NCBI GenBank assembly: GCA_026770025.1
Contig: JAMXDE010000004.1
Coordinates: 3,025,501-3,089,500 of the forward strand
Reading direction: 5' to 3'
Origin: Craspedostauros australis
Lineage: Eukaryota; Bacillariophyta; Bacillariophyceae; Mastogloiales; Achnanthaceae
DNA length: 64,000 nt
Positions 19,976 through 32,061 of the stretch are shown here, piece after piece. Each line of letters begins with the position of its first letter. Positions within the stretch are counted from its first letter, which is position 1. The position numbers and the translations under genes are program-made. The notes beneath the pieces were generated by a model. That model did no database searches and had not been told where the DNA came from. It saw nothing but the letters and a program-made list of their open reading frames with translations.

Positions 19976-20965
19976 GCAGTGGCGAGCACGATACGAGTGA
20001 GCAATGACATGTGATGGGACCAATTGGCACATGGCATCGTGTTGCTGGACATAGCATGGCATGGCATTGGGCTCCAAGCAGAATCACATAGAGTGCTGTG
20101 GTGCCATGCATTTGCATTGAAATCTACAAGAACGACAGCAATCACAGCACATGGTGGCGGCTGGGTGATTGAATCCCACCACACAATTGATTTCGATCCT
20201 GCAGGTATCTTTGGCGCTCACATTTTCTGAGGTCATCGCCAAGTTCCATCCAGGGTCGCAACACCAATGTGCTTCAGATTCATCCATCGTTCTTTCGCGA
20301 AGAGCAAGGATGGTACTATGAGTACCCGATCATCCTCTGCTGCACGCTGCGAATGGTCCCTCTTTCATCTGATTGCACCGCTCCGCGTATGAGACGGTAT
20401 CTTCAACTTCCCAATCAACAATTGGATGGAAATCTTGTGTCGTCAGGGAAAGAATCGACAATGCCATCGGGGATGGTGATTCCAGTGCCGCACACGCCCA
20501 TCCAGTCGCAGGCCCACCGAGGCAGGAAGAACTTCGACCAGCATGTTCTGCCGCGGCAACAGCGATAGCGACGCAAGGCGGAGGCTGAGAAGAAGTAGAA
20601 TGTCTGCAACGGTGCAGGCTTGCCTCGTCTTTGTGCATTGTTGCAGTGGAGCACAAGCACTCTGGAGCGCAATGGTGCTGTGTAGACAAGCCAATATCAT
20701 ACAGTATAGCTCGTACATAATCTTTTGTGTTATGGAATATTGTCCCTGAGGTATTGGCACATCCGATGACAAGAGGAGATGCGCCCTTGCGATGATGGAT
20801 GGAATCGAAGGCAACGAGCGGATAGCTGGCGCGGATGATGAATCGGCGAGGTCTGCAATGATGCCTTGACGTCTTTGTTGTTGCTGCCACTTCCATATTG
20901 CCACTATACCAAACGCACTCGCAGCGACCAGTCTGCTCCTGACTGCAAGATTTTGAGGTACTGCT
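19976..20965. other. Convergent spacer containing a gene fragment
   Basis: Lies between the methyltransferase gene (+) and the ceramide synthase 3' end (-). Contains dense ATGGCAT/CATGGCATGGCATTGG words at ~20030-20068 and the decayed pseudouridine synthase fragment at ~20352-20670. Nothing else is supportable. Confidence 0.5.
20352..20670 (+). pseudogene. Decayed partial copy of the pseudouridine synthase gene 3' end
   Basis: This stretch aligns by eye with the 3' end of the gene at 11103-12788. From GGTCC at 20352 to GAATCGACAA at ~20462 it follows 12412 to ~12511 with many substitutions. It then skips about 80 bp of the source and resumes at CCATCGGGGATGG (20464, source 12591). From there it is nearly identical through the segment translating to IPSGMVIPVPH, QSQAHRGRKNFDQHVLPRQQ, where the copy hits a TAG. 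Similarity resumes in the source 3' flank at GCCTCGTCTTTG (~20622, source ~12836). It has no start codon, catalytic Asp motif or intact frame, so it is a pseudogene fragment. Because the copy includes sequence past the source stop codon, it may be a genomic duplication or a copy of the 3' UTR-bearing transcript. Confidence 0.85.
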
Positions 20966-22544
20966 CTACGTCTCTTTCTTCTCCTTGTTCTGAATGTCTT
21001 CCAGCTTGCCTGTCGTCTTCTTAATCAAGGCCGCCTTGATGATCAGTCCGATCCAGTAAGTTTGCATGAACGCCAAGATGATGAGCAAGGCCTTGCCGCC
21101 AATTCCAAGAGGTGTCTGTGGACCATCCCTGCAGGCGACATAAACGATGAAGTTGTAGATCACGCCGCGGGTGAAGATGAAAACGACCGCAAAAAGCTCG
21201 AATAGTCGATCTGATATCGTATTGAGAAGGCCATCAGATTCCAACGACATGTACCGACATGCCTTGGCGCTCAGCAGGAGCGGATCGGCCCAATCGAAGT
21301 AGAACATGACCACGCCTGCGAACTCGGTGAAGTTGGCAGTTGCCGTCAACAGAACGAGGGATATCGTCACCACGTGGTGGGCGAACGACAACAGGAAGGT
21401 ACCCTGCTCATCGCGGATGAAATCGTGAGCGCATTTCCAATGGCATTATCGAAGTTCAAGGCCGATTTGATCAAAATGAGTGTGAGAAGACAGACCTGTG
21501 AGTTTCGATTTTGTGGTGGTCGATCCAGAATGAGCATCATGATAGAAGAGTGTCCTTTTCTTGCGCAGGCTGCTGTTGATTGGTCTTTGCCGCTGCATGG
21601 CATCGCGCTGTGCTGTGCCATCATTCGTGGCCTCACTTCAACACACTTTGCCAATGCGACCAATGGCGCTGCTGCTTCGAGAACTTACCCTTGGTCTGTT
21701 TTCGAAGAATATGGAGATCAAATCGGACGTGAATCTTGCTCCGTACAGGATGTAGAAGAATTTGTAATCGCCTGGCAGACTCCAATCATCGATATTGTCT
21801 GTCCATGCGACCGAAGAGGTCGACCAATGCTTCGGCCAGATGACTCTGCATCCGAGGCTGGCGCTGATGATGAAGAAGACGTTGCACGTCATGGTCTCGC
21901 TGAACTTTTGGCATGCCTTGTGGTCCCATGTTGGAGATTTGCCCTTCATTCTCGCATCAGCGAGCGGTTCGTAGATGAACCATCTTCCCGACCAGCTAAG
22001 GACATGGATGATACATGCCAGAATCACCCAAACTGTTTGTTGATTCGTTCGTTTCGAATGGCGGCCGATCCCGTTTGTCGTCGTGCATTGAAGGAGGAAT
22101 ACGAAACGTGGGGAGAAGGTTGGACGCATTGATGAGAATTGAATCGGTTCGATTTAGGATGTTATCATGGTTGGAGTGCTGCATCCTCGTACATATAATA
22201 TCTGGAAATATCTGGGAGGACACAGTATGAAGAAGGTATTGGTTGGAGCGATGGTCAGAGTGATTGTCGCTGTCATCATGGCCGCCATCACCACAGTCAC
22301 TACCAACAGTGGCTCGTAAATGGTTGGACTCACCGACCCAATCTGAGCCAGCGCACACATGATCTTCGTACGGATTCAGAAAGAACCTGGACTTGCGATC
22401 CTCCGGAAACATCCAGCAGTCGATGTTCCGCAGCTTGGAGACGTCGTAGTTATCGATGCCTCTGCCCATCACCTGATCGCTGAATGCGCCAAAGAGATCC
22501 TGTAAGGTGTCAATGCCGATGGCGATCGTCTCTGGAAGCCCCAT
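20966..22544 (-). CDS. LAG1/ceramide synthase-type TLC-domain protein (three exons)
   Basis: Predicted to N-acylate a sphingoid base in the ER to make (dihydro)ceramide. My exon model on the minus strand is 22544-22334, 22032-21689 and 21403-20966, giving 330 aa with GT-AG introns of 301 and 285 nt. Exon 1 ends in phase 1 (...AGSDWV) and joins VWVILACIIHVLSWSGRW; exon 2 ends FFENRPR before GTAAGT; exon 3 opens GTFLLSFAHHVVTISLV. The TLC/LAG1 block includes KFSETMTCNVFF, the di-His 'FAHHVVT' that is essential in ceramide synthases, and the acidic 'FDWADPLLLSAK' after it. Five or six hydrophobic helices are present, and the lysine-rich tail (KKTTGKLEDIQNKEKK) fits an ER membrane protein. Family recognition is good; substrate length is unknown. 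The promoter is shared head-to-head with importin alpha. Confidence 0.82.
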
Positions 22545-23332
22545 GGTTGCTGCTTTCTTTCTTCGATCGTTGCTTTGCTTTGCTGGTTGATGTCTCTCTC
22601 AATCTGCTCGCACCTCATGAACGTCTCGGTTCCACGTTCACTGCTGCTGCTGCTGATGCTGCTGCTGATAATGATGTTGTTGCTGGTGAGGGAATGATCT
22701 CCGCATCTATGGAAACGACCTTCGATGCATCGCCGATTGGGAGACGACGAGTGGTATCATGTCCAACACTTCCCAAATAACGGAAAATGACGATCACCAA
22801 AGGTCGGTGTCATTGCTCTTCGGACTCGGGACTCGATTGGGTTTTCGGAGAAAAACAGCGTCAATTAAATTTGGAGACTGATGGGGAGGATTTACAGTAC
22901 TCCCCCTTTTTATTTTGAGAAATTTAACGCTCCACCCCCAGAAATGTCACGTTTTGAACCATTCCCAGAAGATATTTTTAGACATGATTGACGAGGTCTT
23001 CCGCGAGCTCCAGTTATCAGCCGTCCACTCCGATCTGTGGGTTTCGATTTCAAACGACAAAACAACACACCAAGAGAAAAGCAACGAGACAACAAACCAC
23101 TCGGAGCTCCCAAGACCCACAACGGCCAAAACAACAGCGCAAGAGACGCAGCCGAAAAGGGAACGCTGCACAGCAACACACAGCGAGCATCGCGAAGAGC
23201 GCAATCACACACACAAATCGAGGCTGGACTGCGGAGCCGTTCAGCACCAACGATCACAAACATCAAACCCCAAAGGGTAAATCACAAATCGCAAACCACC
23301 AAGGAAGCAATCAAGAAACAAGCGCTGCCAAC
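22545..23332. other. Divergent promoter region of ceramide synthase and importin alpha
   Basis: Includes a CTG/GTT trinucleotide-rich stretch (~22639-22684) in the likely 5' UTR of the minus-strand gene. An A/C-rich leader (~23050-23332) runs up to the importin alpha ATG. Open frames within the leader have no family features. Confidence 0.5.
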
Positions 23333-25673
23333 ATGAACACCACGGGCAAAGTCGAAGAGGTATGTGAACCACCATGGGATCGACAGCGTCGGGCGCACTC
23401 CACACGGTGGCACGAAAGGAGCGAATGCTGTCTGCCACGAGTGACCAAGATGGCATCCGTAGGACGTGGTACTGATTGAACGACGGCAGCAGAGACGTTG
23501 ACTCGGCGGATTCAAAATTCAAAACGGAAAGCGACGCCGAAAACAGCGCAGTCGACAAGGCAACAGACAAAACGGCGAAACGGTGTTGCTCCATGGTGCT
23601 GCTGTTACTGCTGCTGCGATCCTGTCTTCTTCTGTCACGGGCCTGATGCTCTGCTGCTACGAATACGGATGTCTGGACGGTTCGCATGGGGGAGCCTTGG
23701 TGGTCTCCACCAGCCGTCGTGTTTCAGCCCACTGCCCACCAACTTTACCAATGGTTCAGTCGCATTAGCTCTTCCAAGCCCGTATCTCGAATGGAATGAT
23801 CGCATGCTGCTGGTTCGAGTGCTGCGTGCATGCCTTCTTGCTGCCTGTCGTCAACTCTGCTTTGCTCACACTTGCAAACTGCAATAAATCGTCATTCATG
23901 CCAATCTCGATATCTCTCGGTCTTGGACAATGTTGTCCGCCAACGTGCTCGTTCTCGTACCATCGTCCATCATCAATGGTCTACCATCGTGGTCTACCAT
24001 CGTGGTCTACCATCCTGGCCGAACAGCGCAAGAATGCGTTCAAGAAGACTCTGGACACAGAGGAGGGGCGCCGACGACGTGAAGAGACAACTCTCCAGCT
24101 GAGAAAGAACAAGAAGGATGCTCGCATGGCGAAGCGCCGGCAGATGCCCGCTGGCACCGCACCAGCGCCTACTCCAGCAGGAATGGCCGCAGCGAGCATG
24201 CTGATGAACTCGGGAGATTCGACCTACGCCAGCATGATGGTGTCATCATCGCAACAGCAGGCCAACATGCAGGCAGCAGCAACCGCATCCAAGTTGGAGG
24301 CCTTGCCCGCCATGGTTCAGGGGGTGATGGGAAACGATCCTGCCATCCAGACCGAATGCACAACTCAGTTCCGCCGCTTGCTCAGCATTGAGAAGAACCC
24401 GCCGATACAGCAGGTCATCGATGCCAACGTTGTGCCACGCTTCGTTGAATTCCTCCAGCGCGACGACAACCCAGCGTTGCAATTCGAAGCTGCGTGGGCG
24501 CTCACGAACATTGCCTCCGGCACGTCGGAGCACACCAAAGTTGTCATGGAGGTGGGAGCCGTTCCAATCTTTGTTCGCATCCTTTCCAGCCCCAATGACG
24601 ACGTGCGCGAGCAAGCTGTGTGGGCTCTGGGTAACATTGCCGGAGACTCTCCGCCATGCCGTGACTTGGTCCTGCAGGCGGGCGCCATGCAACCCTTGCT
24701 GCAGCAGCTGCACCAGAATTCCAAACTCAGCATGCTGCGCAATGCGACCTGGACTTTGTCCAACTTTTGCCGCGGAAAGCCGCAGCCAGCCTTCGACATG
24801 GTCCGCCCTGCGCTGCCAACGCTGTCCCAGCTCATCTTCTCGCCGGACGAGGAGGTCCTCACGGACGCTTGCTGGGCGCTGTCATACCTCAGCGACGGTC
24901 CAAACGAGAAGATCCAGGCAGTGATCGAGGCCGGAGTTTGCAGACGTTTGGTGGAGCTGCTGCTGAATCCTTCCCCAGCCGTGCAAACACCAGCGCTCCG
25001 AACCGTCGGAAACATCGTGACTGGAAACGACCTGCAAACGCAGTTCATCATCAACAACAGTGCGCTGCCCTGTCTGCTTTCCCTCCTGTCATCACCGAAG
25101 AAGGGCATCAGAAAAGAAGCATGCTGGACCATCTCCAACATCACGGCAGGAAACAAGGAACAGATCCAGGCCGTCATCGAGAGCAACATCATCCCCCCTC
25201 TCATCCAGCTCCTCACCAACGCCGAGTTCGACATCAGAAAAGAGGCTGCTTGGGCCATCTCCAACGCCACCAGCGGAGGCAACCCCCAGCAGATCAAGTT
25301 CCTCGTCCAGCAGGGATGCATCCGTCCTCTTTGCGACTTGCTGTCAGTGAATGACCCCAAGATCGTCATCATCGCCCTCGAAGGCCTTGAGAACATCCTC
25401 AAGGTCGGGGAGGAGGACAGCAAGGTCACCAGTCAACCCAATGAGATGGCGGTCTTCGTTTCGGAAGCCGAAGGCCTCAACAAGATCGAGGAACTGCAGC
25501 AGCACTCCAACAACGACATCTACGAGAAGTGCATCAAGATCCTCGAAACCTACTTCGGAGTTGAGGAAGAGGGGGAAATGGCCGACCTTGCACCAACGGC
25601 TGAGGATGGGCAGTTCGGATTCGGCATGGACGGCAGTGCGCCGCCATCCGGAGGCTTCGACTTCTCATCGTAA
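23333..25673 (+). CDS. Importin subunit alpha (karyopherin alpha), two exons
   Basis: Nuclear import adaptor that binds classical NLS cargo through armadillo repeats and importin beta through its IBB domain. My model is exon 1 at 23333-23359 (MNTTGKVEE, followed by GTATGTG) and exon 2 at 24027-25673 (after GAACAG), joined in phase 0 as [16 protein letters not shown], 557 aa in total. The IBB is '[24 protein letters not shown]'-like, at residues ~10-45. About ten armadillo repeats follow, with the typical [42 protein letters not shown] and [10 protein letters not shown] helices carrying the NLS-binding Trp/Asn ladder. The C-terminus is acidic and ends SGGFDFSS. The intron (667 nt) contains a 13-bp tandem repeat. 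The upstream frame without splicing would give a long non-homologous N-terminus, so the split start is preferred. Confidence 0.92.
23977..24016 (+). repeat. 13-bp tandem repeat inside importin alpha intron
   Basis: The unit GGTCTACCATCGT occurs twice exactly and a third time in part, from 23978, directly upstream of the inferred splice acceptor. Confidence 0.8.
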
Positions 25674-27553
25674 GGCAACATCGATAGGCCAGCTCCATCC
25701 AACCTCGGGCGCTCTTGCAGGAATTCAGTGGTACATGTGAGACGTGCGTGCCAATACATGACCATTCTTCCAGCGTGCCCACTCGTAGAACGGACCGAGA
25801 CGTCGTCCATCACGTCGAACATGAGATCACCGGGCAATCAAAGGCAACCCAAATGGATAATCCAGGAGGAGTCCCGCTCATGCGCAGGTGCACGCACAAA
25901 TTGAAAGCATGGTGTGCCACTGTGGCCTGAAACAGACAAGCGAGAAAACCCAGTTCAGCTCACTTGCCTATTTCAGCCCATACTAGCACACGCTTGCCCC
26001 CCTTGAATATCGTCGCCAGCTCCGATGAGTGTGCATTATTGCGAGATGATGACATGGCGTGGTGGAATGCAGCACCCCGCACACGTGCATCACAAAAAAC
26101 ACTCCATCGAATAATTCAAAACACCCAGCGGTCCAACCCCATCAAGGTTGTACCCACAGAAGTGAAACGAACGCGCGGAACGCCGACCAAGCATCAAATT
26201 GCCCGGCAGCGCTCGGTGCGATCCCTTCCTTCCTTTCATCATCAGCTTCATCATTCATGCATGCTTCTTTCCTCCCCTCCATCAGCAGTAGTCCATTTCT
26301 GTGTTTGGCAGCGCCAACTTGATCCTGAGTACCGTCCTCATTGCGCACCAGCATGTGCCACGGGCACTCTCAAGAGATCATCACGAGAACATGCAATGAA
26401 CAGAGAAGCCATGATCAACCCCTAAAACAATAGAGACAATAAAAAACGGACGCCTTTGCGAAACCGGAGCATGGGTCGAGCATACGCGTACTGGGTGGTG
26501 CAGAGGTGCCTGAGAGAATTGGCACAGAAGCAACAAGCGCACATGCAAGCTTGCTTCTTCACAGAGAATCCAGCACACAGAACGAGCAAGCAGCATGATC
26601 CGCGGCGCAGTCACACTCCCGACACTGCCCAATGACACCGTCTTCGTTCCTGTTGTCTGTACATACTCCTATTGGTATGGTATGGTATGGTATGGTATGG
26701 TATGATCTATGGCACCATGCCAGACATGTTCGCAGATGCCAGCACCTTGTTTGATGCGGAGGATGGTGTCATTTTGATTCGTGAGATTTGTGAGACGCAC
26801 GAAGGCAACGGTGTTGCAGAGCAGTTGACCAGAACAGTGTTGAGCTGCGTGCGTCTGTCTGTCTGGCTGTCTGTCCCGTTGCCGTTGCCGTTCGTGGTGA
26901 AAGGTGCAAGATTCGCACAGACAATGCGTGCCTGTCGGTTGAGAGGATCGTGCAGGAACATCCAGAACACAGACAAGCCAACAGAATGCTACAAGGATGA
27001 ACATATCCCCAGTTCTATGGTGACTTTCCACGCCGCAACATTCGCCATTTCTCTCTGGGCCAATCAGAGAGACTGTACCCGGACAAAATCGCCCTAAATG
27101 CGCCATTTGACACATCACTTTTGATCGGTTCGCACAGACGCAACGGCAAAAAGGACACCTTTTTGCCACCACGGTTCACACTTGAGTCGCGTGGGGCGGT
27201 TGGGTCGAGAACAACGTAGACAAACAACCACGAAGGAGGAGGAAGAAAAGGAACTAACTCGTGGAGTTGGGATGACGAAGCGCAAGTGGCCTGCCCATCT
27301 GCCCACGATACAGGCCCCCTTTGTTGTTGTGCCGTTTTTCTTTTTCCCAAAACGATCTCTGAAACATCATCGTCATCATCGCGATCATCATCGCCACCAC
27401 GATCACACACAAAACGCAAACAACTCACAAACTTGTCTCACACAAGAGACACACAGCCCAACACAAAAGCAAAACGAACACACATCACAAGCATCACACA
27501 AGAACCACAAAATCGAAGGTTCCAGGAAAGAGGGAGAGAGAGAGATCGTGGCA
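25674..27553. other. Intergenic region and 5' leader of the RING/GAF gene
   Basis: About 1.9 kb without a supportable gene. Contains the (GGTAT)6 microsatellite, CTGT-rich words at ~26858-26877, and an AC/CATC-rich leader (~27366-27500) just before the RING/GAF ATG. Open frames on either strand lack family features. Confidence 0.5.
26674..26703 (+). repeat. (GGTAT)6 microsatellite
   Basis: Six perfect GGTAT units followed by GATC. An intergenic simple repeat with no evident function. Confidence 0.9.
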
Positions 27554-30500
27554 ATGGCGCAGCAACATTCGCATGCAAAGTCGTCGATGATGATCTGTGC
27601 GGCATGCCACCACAATGGCAGCGACATCCGTCTCAGGGCGTGCGGTTGCACGTTACATGCGGTGAGTCCTCGTTCACGCAAGAGAGAGGGAGAGAGGCAA
27701 CGACGACGATGAACACATCCACAGTCGAACTTGTTTCGTGTGTACCAATACACACGCACAGCCAGGCCACATGGCCTGGTGCTTGTGTCGGTCTGTGTTG
27801 GCGGTGGCGGTAGAACACAAGAACGATCGATATCACTCGAAGTTTTACGCCACAAGAGTTCTTCATTTCTTCTGTGTCTGTACCAACTTCGTCACAACCA
27901 TCGGCATTTCGAGGTTGCATGAAGTCGATGCGACATGGCGGAACAACAAGAACGTTAAGTGTCGTCGCAGTCATGGGTAATCAGAATATCCGTCAGGCTC
28001 CAAAAAGCAGATTGTTTTCCGCTTTTGACAGACATGTTCCCAAAACCTATCTGCACCAAAATGTGACGCAGTAAAAAAGACAGCGATCGCCCACGATGCG
28101 CATGTGGCATCCGCAGCCACGGACGCTCGTTTGTGTTCAACGCCATGGCCGCCGTCATGATTGCAGGGGCGGCAAGGACGACAACGACCGATCAATCGTT
28201 CGTTCGTTGGTTCTCTTGCTCTCCTTTGACGACCATGGTGACCATGGCGTTGACCTCACGTCGCCTCGTTGCAACGCGGTGCGGTATCGTGTTCATCGAT
28301 ACGCAGCGTGGTGTACATGCCTGCCGTCGGTGGGGTCTTCGGTCTTGTCACTGCACTACGATGAGAATGATCATCCCGCTCGCACTCACATGAATTCTCT
28401 TGCATCTTTGCCTTCTTGCGTCCCTCATGTTCTGTGCCTGTTGCTATTGTTGTTGCTGTTGTTGTTGCGTTCTCATTGTTTCCTTCCTGCCGTCCTTCCT
28501 CTCTGCATGTTCGATGATGAACGTGCGAACTCATGTACGTGCGTACCCACGCGCCCATGCATGTGTTCGGGTGCTTCTTGATTGATACATCGCGATGTTG
28601 GGATGGATCGCATTGAACTCATGTTGAATCACTAACCAACGAACTCCAATGTATGTGCGGATACTGTGATGCACGCCACTTCGTATCATCGACGATGCAA
28701 TACGGCACAATGCAATACGATCACGCGCCAACTTCCGATCTGCACAATGCACCGACGAGTACAGAGATGCGTACCACTCTCGTTAGTCCTTGAGCCACGA
28801 AAGTCGGAAACCTACAGTTCCTTGCCTGTGCCTGTGATGGGACCGACCTCAAGATGTCCCGCCTGCCAGGCAAACGTCACGGGGATCGAGATGATGCCGC
28901 TGGACTTCTCGGATCTCGAGAAGGCGATTGAGATCCAGAGGACGTCCCTGCAATCCAAGGGCTCTGCCTCTTCCGCCGGCTCCATGCCCGGACAGGCTCC
29001 ATCACCGCGGCTGCCGTCCTCGTCATCATTGTCATCCTCCACCTCCACATCATACCGAACTGGACAAAAGCATCCTCGTGACGAAGCCGCGAACGGAAGC
29101 TCGTACGCGGAATCGTTGTACCTCATCATGTCCAACTCGTGCAGCTCGCTGTCGTCGTCATCGGCCAGCGGACTTTCCGCCATGGATCTCCAGCGCACCG
29201 GTCGGTGGACGGAGGATGAGATCAGATTCGTAGATTTCCTCGTCAAAGCGTTCGATCATGGCGGGCTGCCCCTCCCTCATGGGATCAAGCTGAACGAATT
29301 CCTCGGCGAGATACTGCTGTGCAAGAGCAGCCGGCTGACGAAGAAGATGAAGAATGCGAAGCTCAGCACGAGATCCTTCGAGCTGGGTCTCGACAAGGTC
29401 GACATCTTGAAGAACTGCAAGGAATTGTCCAACCTTCAGGAGAAGTTCCTTGCGTCCATCTCCTCCAAGACCATGCAGCTGCAGCTCCGATTCAACCTCA
29501 CCAAGCAGTGGCGCACCCACTTCTCCAACATGTGCGTTCAGGTCGGCTACACGTTGCTGGATGGCAATGCGTGGATCAGCAGCCTCGAAGAGATCGAACG
29601 CCGTGCCTCGCAGGCAGAGGAGGATATCCGTCGGACCCGCCGCAGGCGCATGGGACTGGCGCTCCGCACAGACACGGGGGCCTCAACAAGTCGCGGCGTC
29701 TTCATTGACGGAGTCAAGGCCGATGCTGCGAGCGACATCTTCAGCTCCAACGGCGGCTTCCGAGATGGCACGAACATGCACATGAGCAAGCGCGTTCAGG
29801 TGCACACAACCGCAGGTCCGGACACGTTGGCGCAACGCCCACTGCTGGTGACATCCGCCCCAGCAGGAGCTGCATCTGCCAACGTGCCGTTGCAAACAAA
29901 TCACTTCATCCACGAATCTGATCTCAACATGAGCCTCAATCTGGAAACGAGCACGCGGAAAGTATCGGCGTCCGGTCCCAGTTCCAACCACTCCAGCGAG
30001 AAGGACTTCTTCAACTCCATGATGGACTCCATGGCGGATGACAGCATGATGCAGGATGGCTGCGACAGGTTGCAGAACGATGAGGGCGCACGCCGCGGCC
30101 GTCCTCGAACGTTCAGCGAGGACTTCAACGCTGTTCTATCAGATCTGATGGATTCAACAGACCCGCCATCCGACAACCTGCCCCCGTTCGAACCTGAAGC
30201 GGACGGAGGGGCCCAGATCGTCTCCAACCATCCAGCCAAACAAAACCGCGGTCCATTCCTGGATACGGTCGTCTCGTACATCACATCCAAGAATCTCCCG
30301 TTCCAGCATGTCGACATCTTCGTCCCATCCTTCATCCCTGTCCCTCCAAGCTCTGACGATGACCCATCGGCGCCAGCAAAGCAAGAGCTCCGCCTCTTCC
30401 AGGCCGGTTTCGTGACCCGTCCCGATGTCGACCCCTTGGGCGCCCTCCAGTGGAATGAGTTCGGGGTGTACTCCGAGAAGTTCTCCTTTCAGTCTGGCCA

Positions 30501-32061
30501 CGGCCTCGTAGGCCGTGTGTACGCGTCTGGAGCACCGAGCTGGGAGAAGTGCGTTCATGACATGGATCCACAGTACTTCGAACGTGCTGGTGGCGCCAAG
30601 GTGTACGGCGTGAAGACAGCAGTCGGGATACCGCTCAGCACTCCCATGGTGGGAAGAATCTGCATCGTCCTCTACAGCTCGGCCGAGCTCGATGCTGACA
30701 ACGCCATGATGGAAATGATATCGGAGGAGCTTACGGCTTACTCTCCCGAACCAAAGTGGCGCTTGGTCATTGAGACGAATGACGAACAGTCCCCTTCAGA
30801 TGCAGACTCCAACGCCGACGCCGAAGCCAAGGCCGACAGCAGTAGTGGTGGCACCACCCACCCGCCGACACCACAGAAGCAGACCATGGCGGCGGAGACG
30901 GTGGCAACATCCAATCAGAGGAATAGCTTCACCGCGCCAAATGATCCATTCTCCGCTGGGCAGCAGCAGTTGGTCAATCCACCACCACAACAGAACATGT
31001 TCAAGCAAGCGTCAGCACGCGTTAATTCCGCACAAAACCCACGAGTTGTGCAGGATTCAAGGACCAACAAGCGTTCGGTTGCCGTCGCGGATGCGATTGA
31101 CAACGAGGAAGAGCAGTGTCTTGTGTCGCTTCTGGGGGACTGCATGCCTTCATCCGCGTTGCCGTTGTCGGCTGGTGACGATGCCAGTGCTGGGAGCAGC
31201 GGGGCGGAGACCGTCTCCACCTCACTCCTTCCTCATTTCATCCAGATTCGGTTGCTGCTCCTGCGGCCTCCGTCAAGACGATCGACATCCGAGACAGACG
31301 CCTTGAACATCCTAAAGAAGAGCTATCGCTCGTACTCGAAGAACAACCGTCGCAGCGGCCCCGAGCTCGCCAATCTGCTGGTTCGCGATTGGGTTTGTCT
31401 CAAATCGGCGTTCGAAGCTGGCGACAGCGCAGCCAATACAGGTGTTGACGTCCATCAGTCTCAAGCAAACAGCAGCATCTCGAGTCTTCCGCCATCATCG
31501 TCACTGGCAATGCCACTGTCAATGTCAATGCCGCCATCGACACAGCCGAAGGTTTCGCCAGTCCGCAGCGTGTCGTCATCCACCAACACCCCAACAGCGC
31601 TGAAGGATGTGTACAAAAGCCACGTGATGGGCGCCACCTTGGCGCCTGCGCACACCATGAATCGTACGCCGCCGGTCTTCCCCACTCTTTCGAACATGAT
31701 GAAGTCGGATATGCAGTTGCAGCAGCCATCAGATGCAGGGATGAGCTCGCTGTGCTTTCTGCCCCCAGTACAGCACGCTGCATCATCCGATAGCTTGGGG
31801 TCAAATCATTCGCAGCACCAAATCCATCACCAGACATCGCAGCAGCACCAACAGATGAGCTCGGCATCGCCAATGCCATTGATGCCATCTCCGTTGTCCT
31901 CCGCAGGAGTGACGCCCGAAGGACCCTCACCGCTGCTATCCAAGCGCACGCGCAGCAACGGCAGTGGTCGACGGCCCTCTACAGTCGCGAGCATGGGGCC
32001 GACCAAGCCTCTACCCGCTCAACCCCAGATGGGGCACTCCAACATGATCTTGCGTGGCTGA
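27554..32061 (+). CDS. RING-finger plus GAF putative regulator (diatom-type), two exons
   Basis: My model is exon 1 at 27554-27661 (MAQQHSHAKSS..., ending CGCTLHA before GTGAGT) and exon 2 at 28765-32061 (after GAGTACAG), joined in phase 0 to give ~1134 aa. The junction creates a complete cysteine/histidine series, CAAC ... CGCTLHARC ... CPAC, the C-x2-C / C-x-C-x2-H-x2-C / C-x2-C order of a RING-type zinc finger; neither exon has it alone. Residues ~165-280 form a block with GRWTEDEIRFVDFLV and SRLTKKMKNAKLS, which I recall from uncharacterised diatom proteins. Residues ~545-700 look like a GAF domain (FSFQSGHGLVGRVYASGAPS ... VGIPLSTPMVGRICIVLYSS). Long Ser/Gln-rich linkers suggest a nuclear regulator. 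A role in transcription or ubiquitin transfer is inferred, not shown. Confidence 0.8.

Noticed and set aside
22300-22333. A 34-nt intron in the ceramide synthase gene with an extra membrane exon (22299 downward)
   Set aside because: It is unusually short and needs a further weakly supported junction; the single 301-nt intron joins both flanking exons in phase and gives family-like sequence.
22915-23280. 121-codon frame upstream of importin alpha
   Set aside because: A/C-rich leader sequence with no family features; probably 5' UTR.
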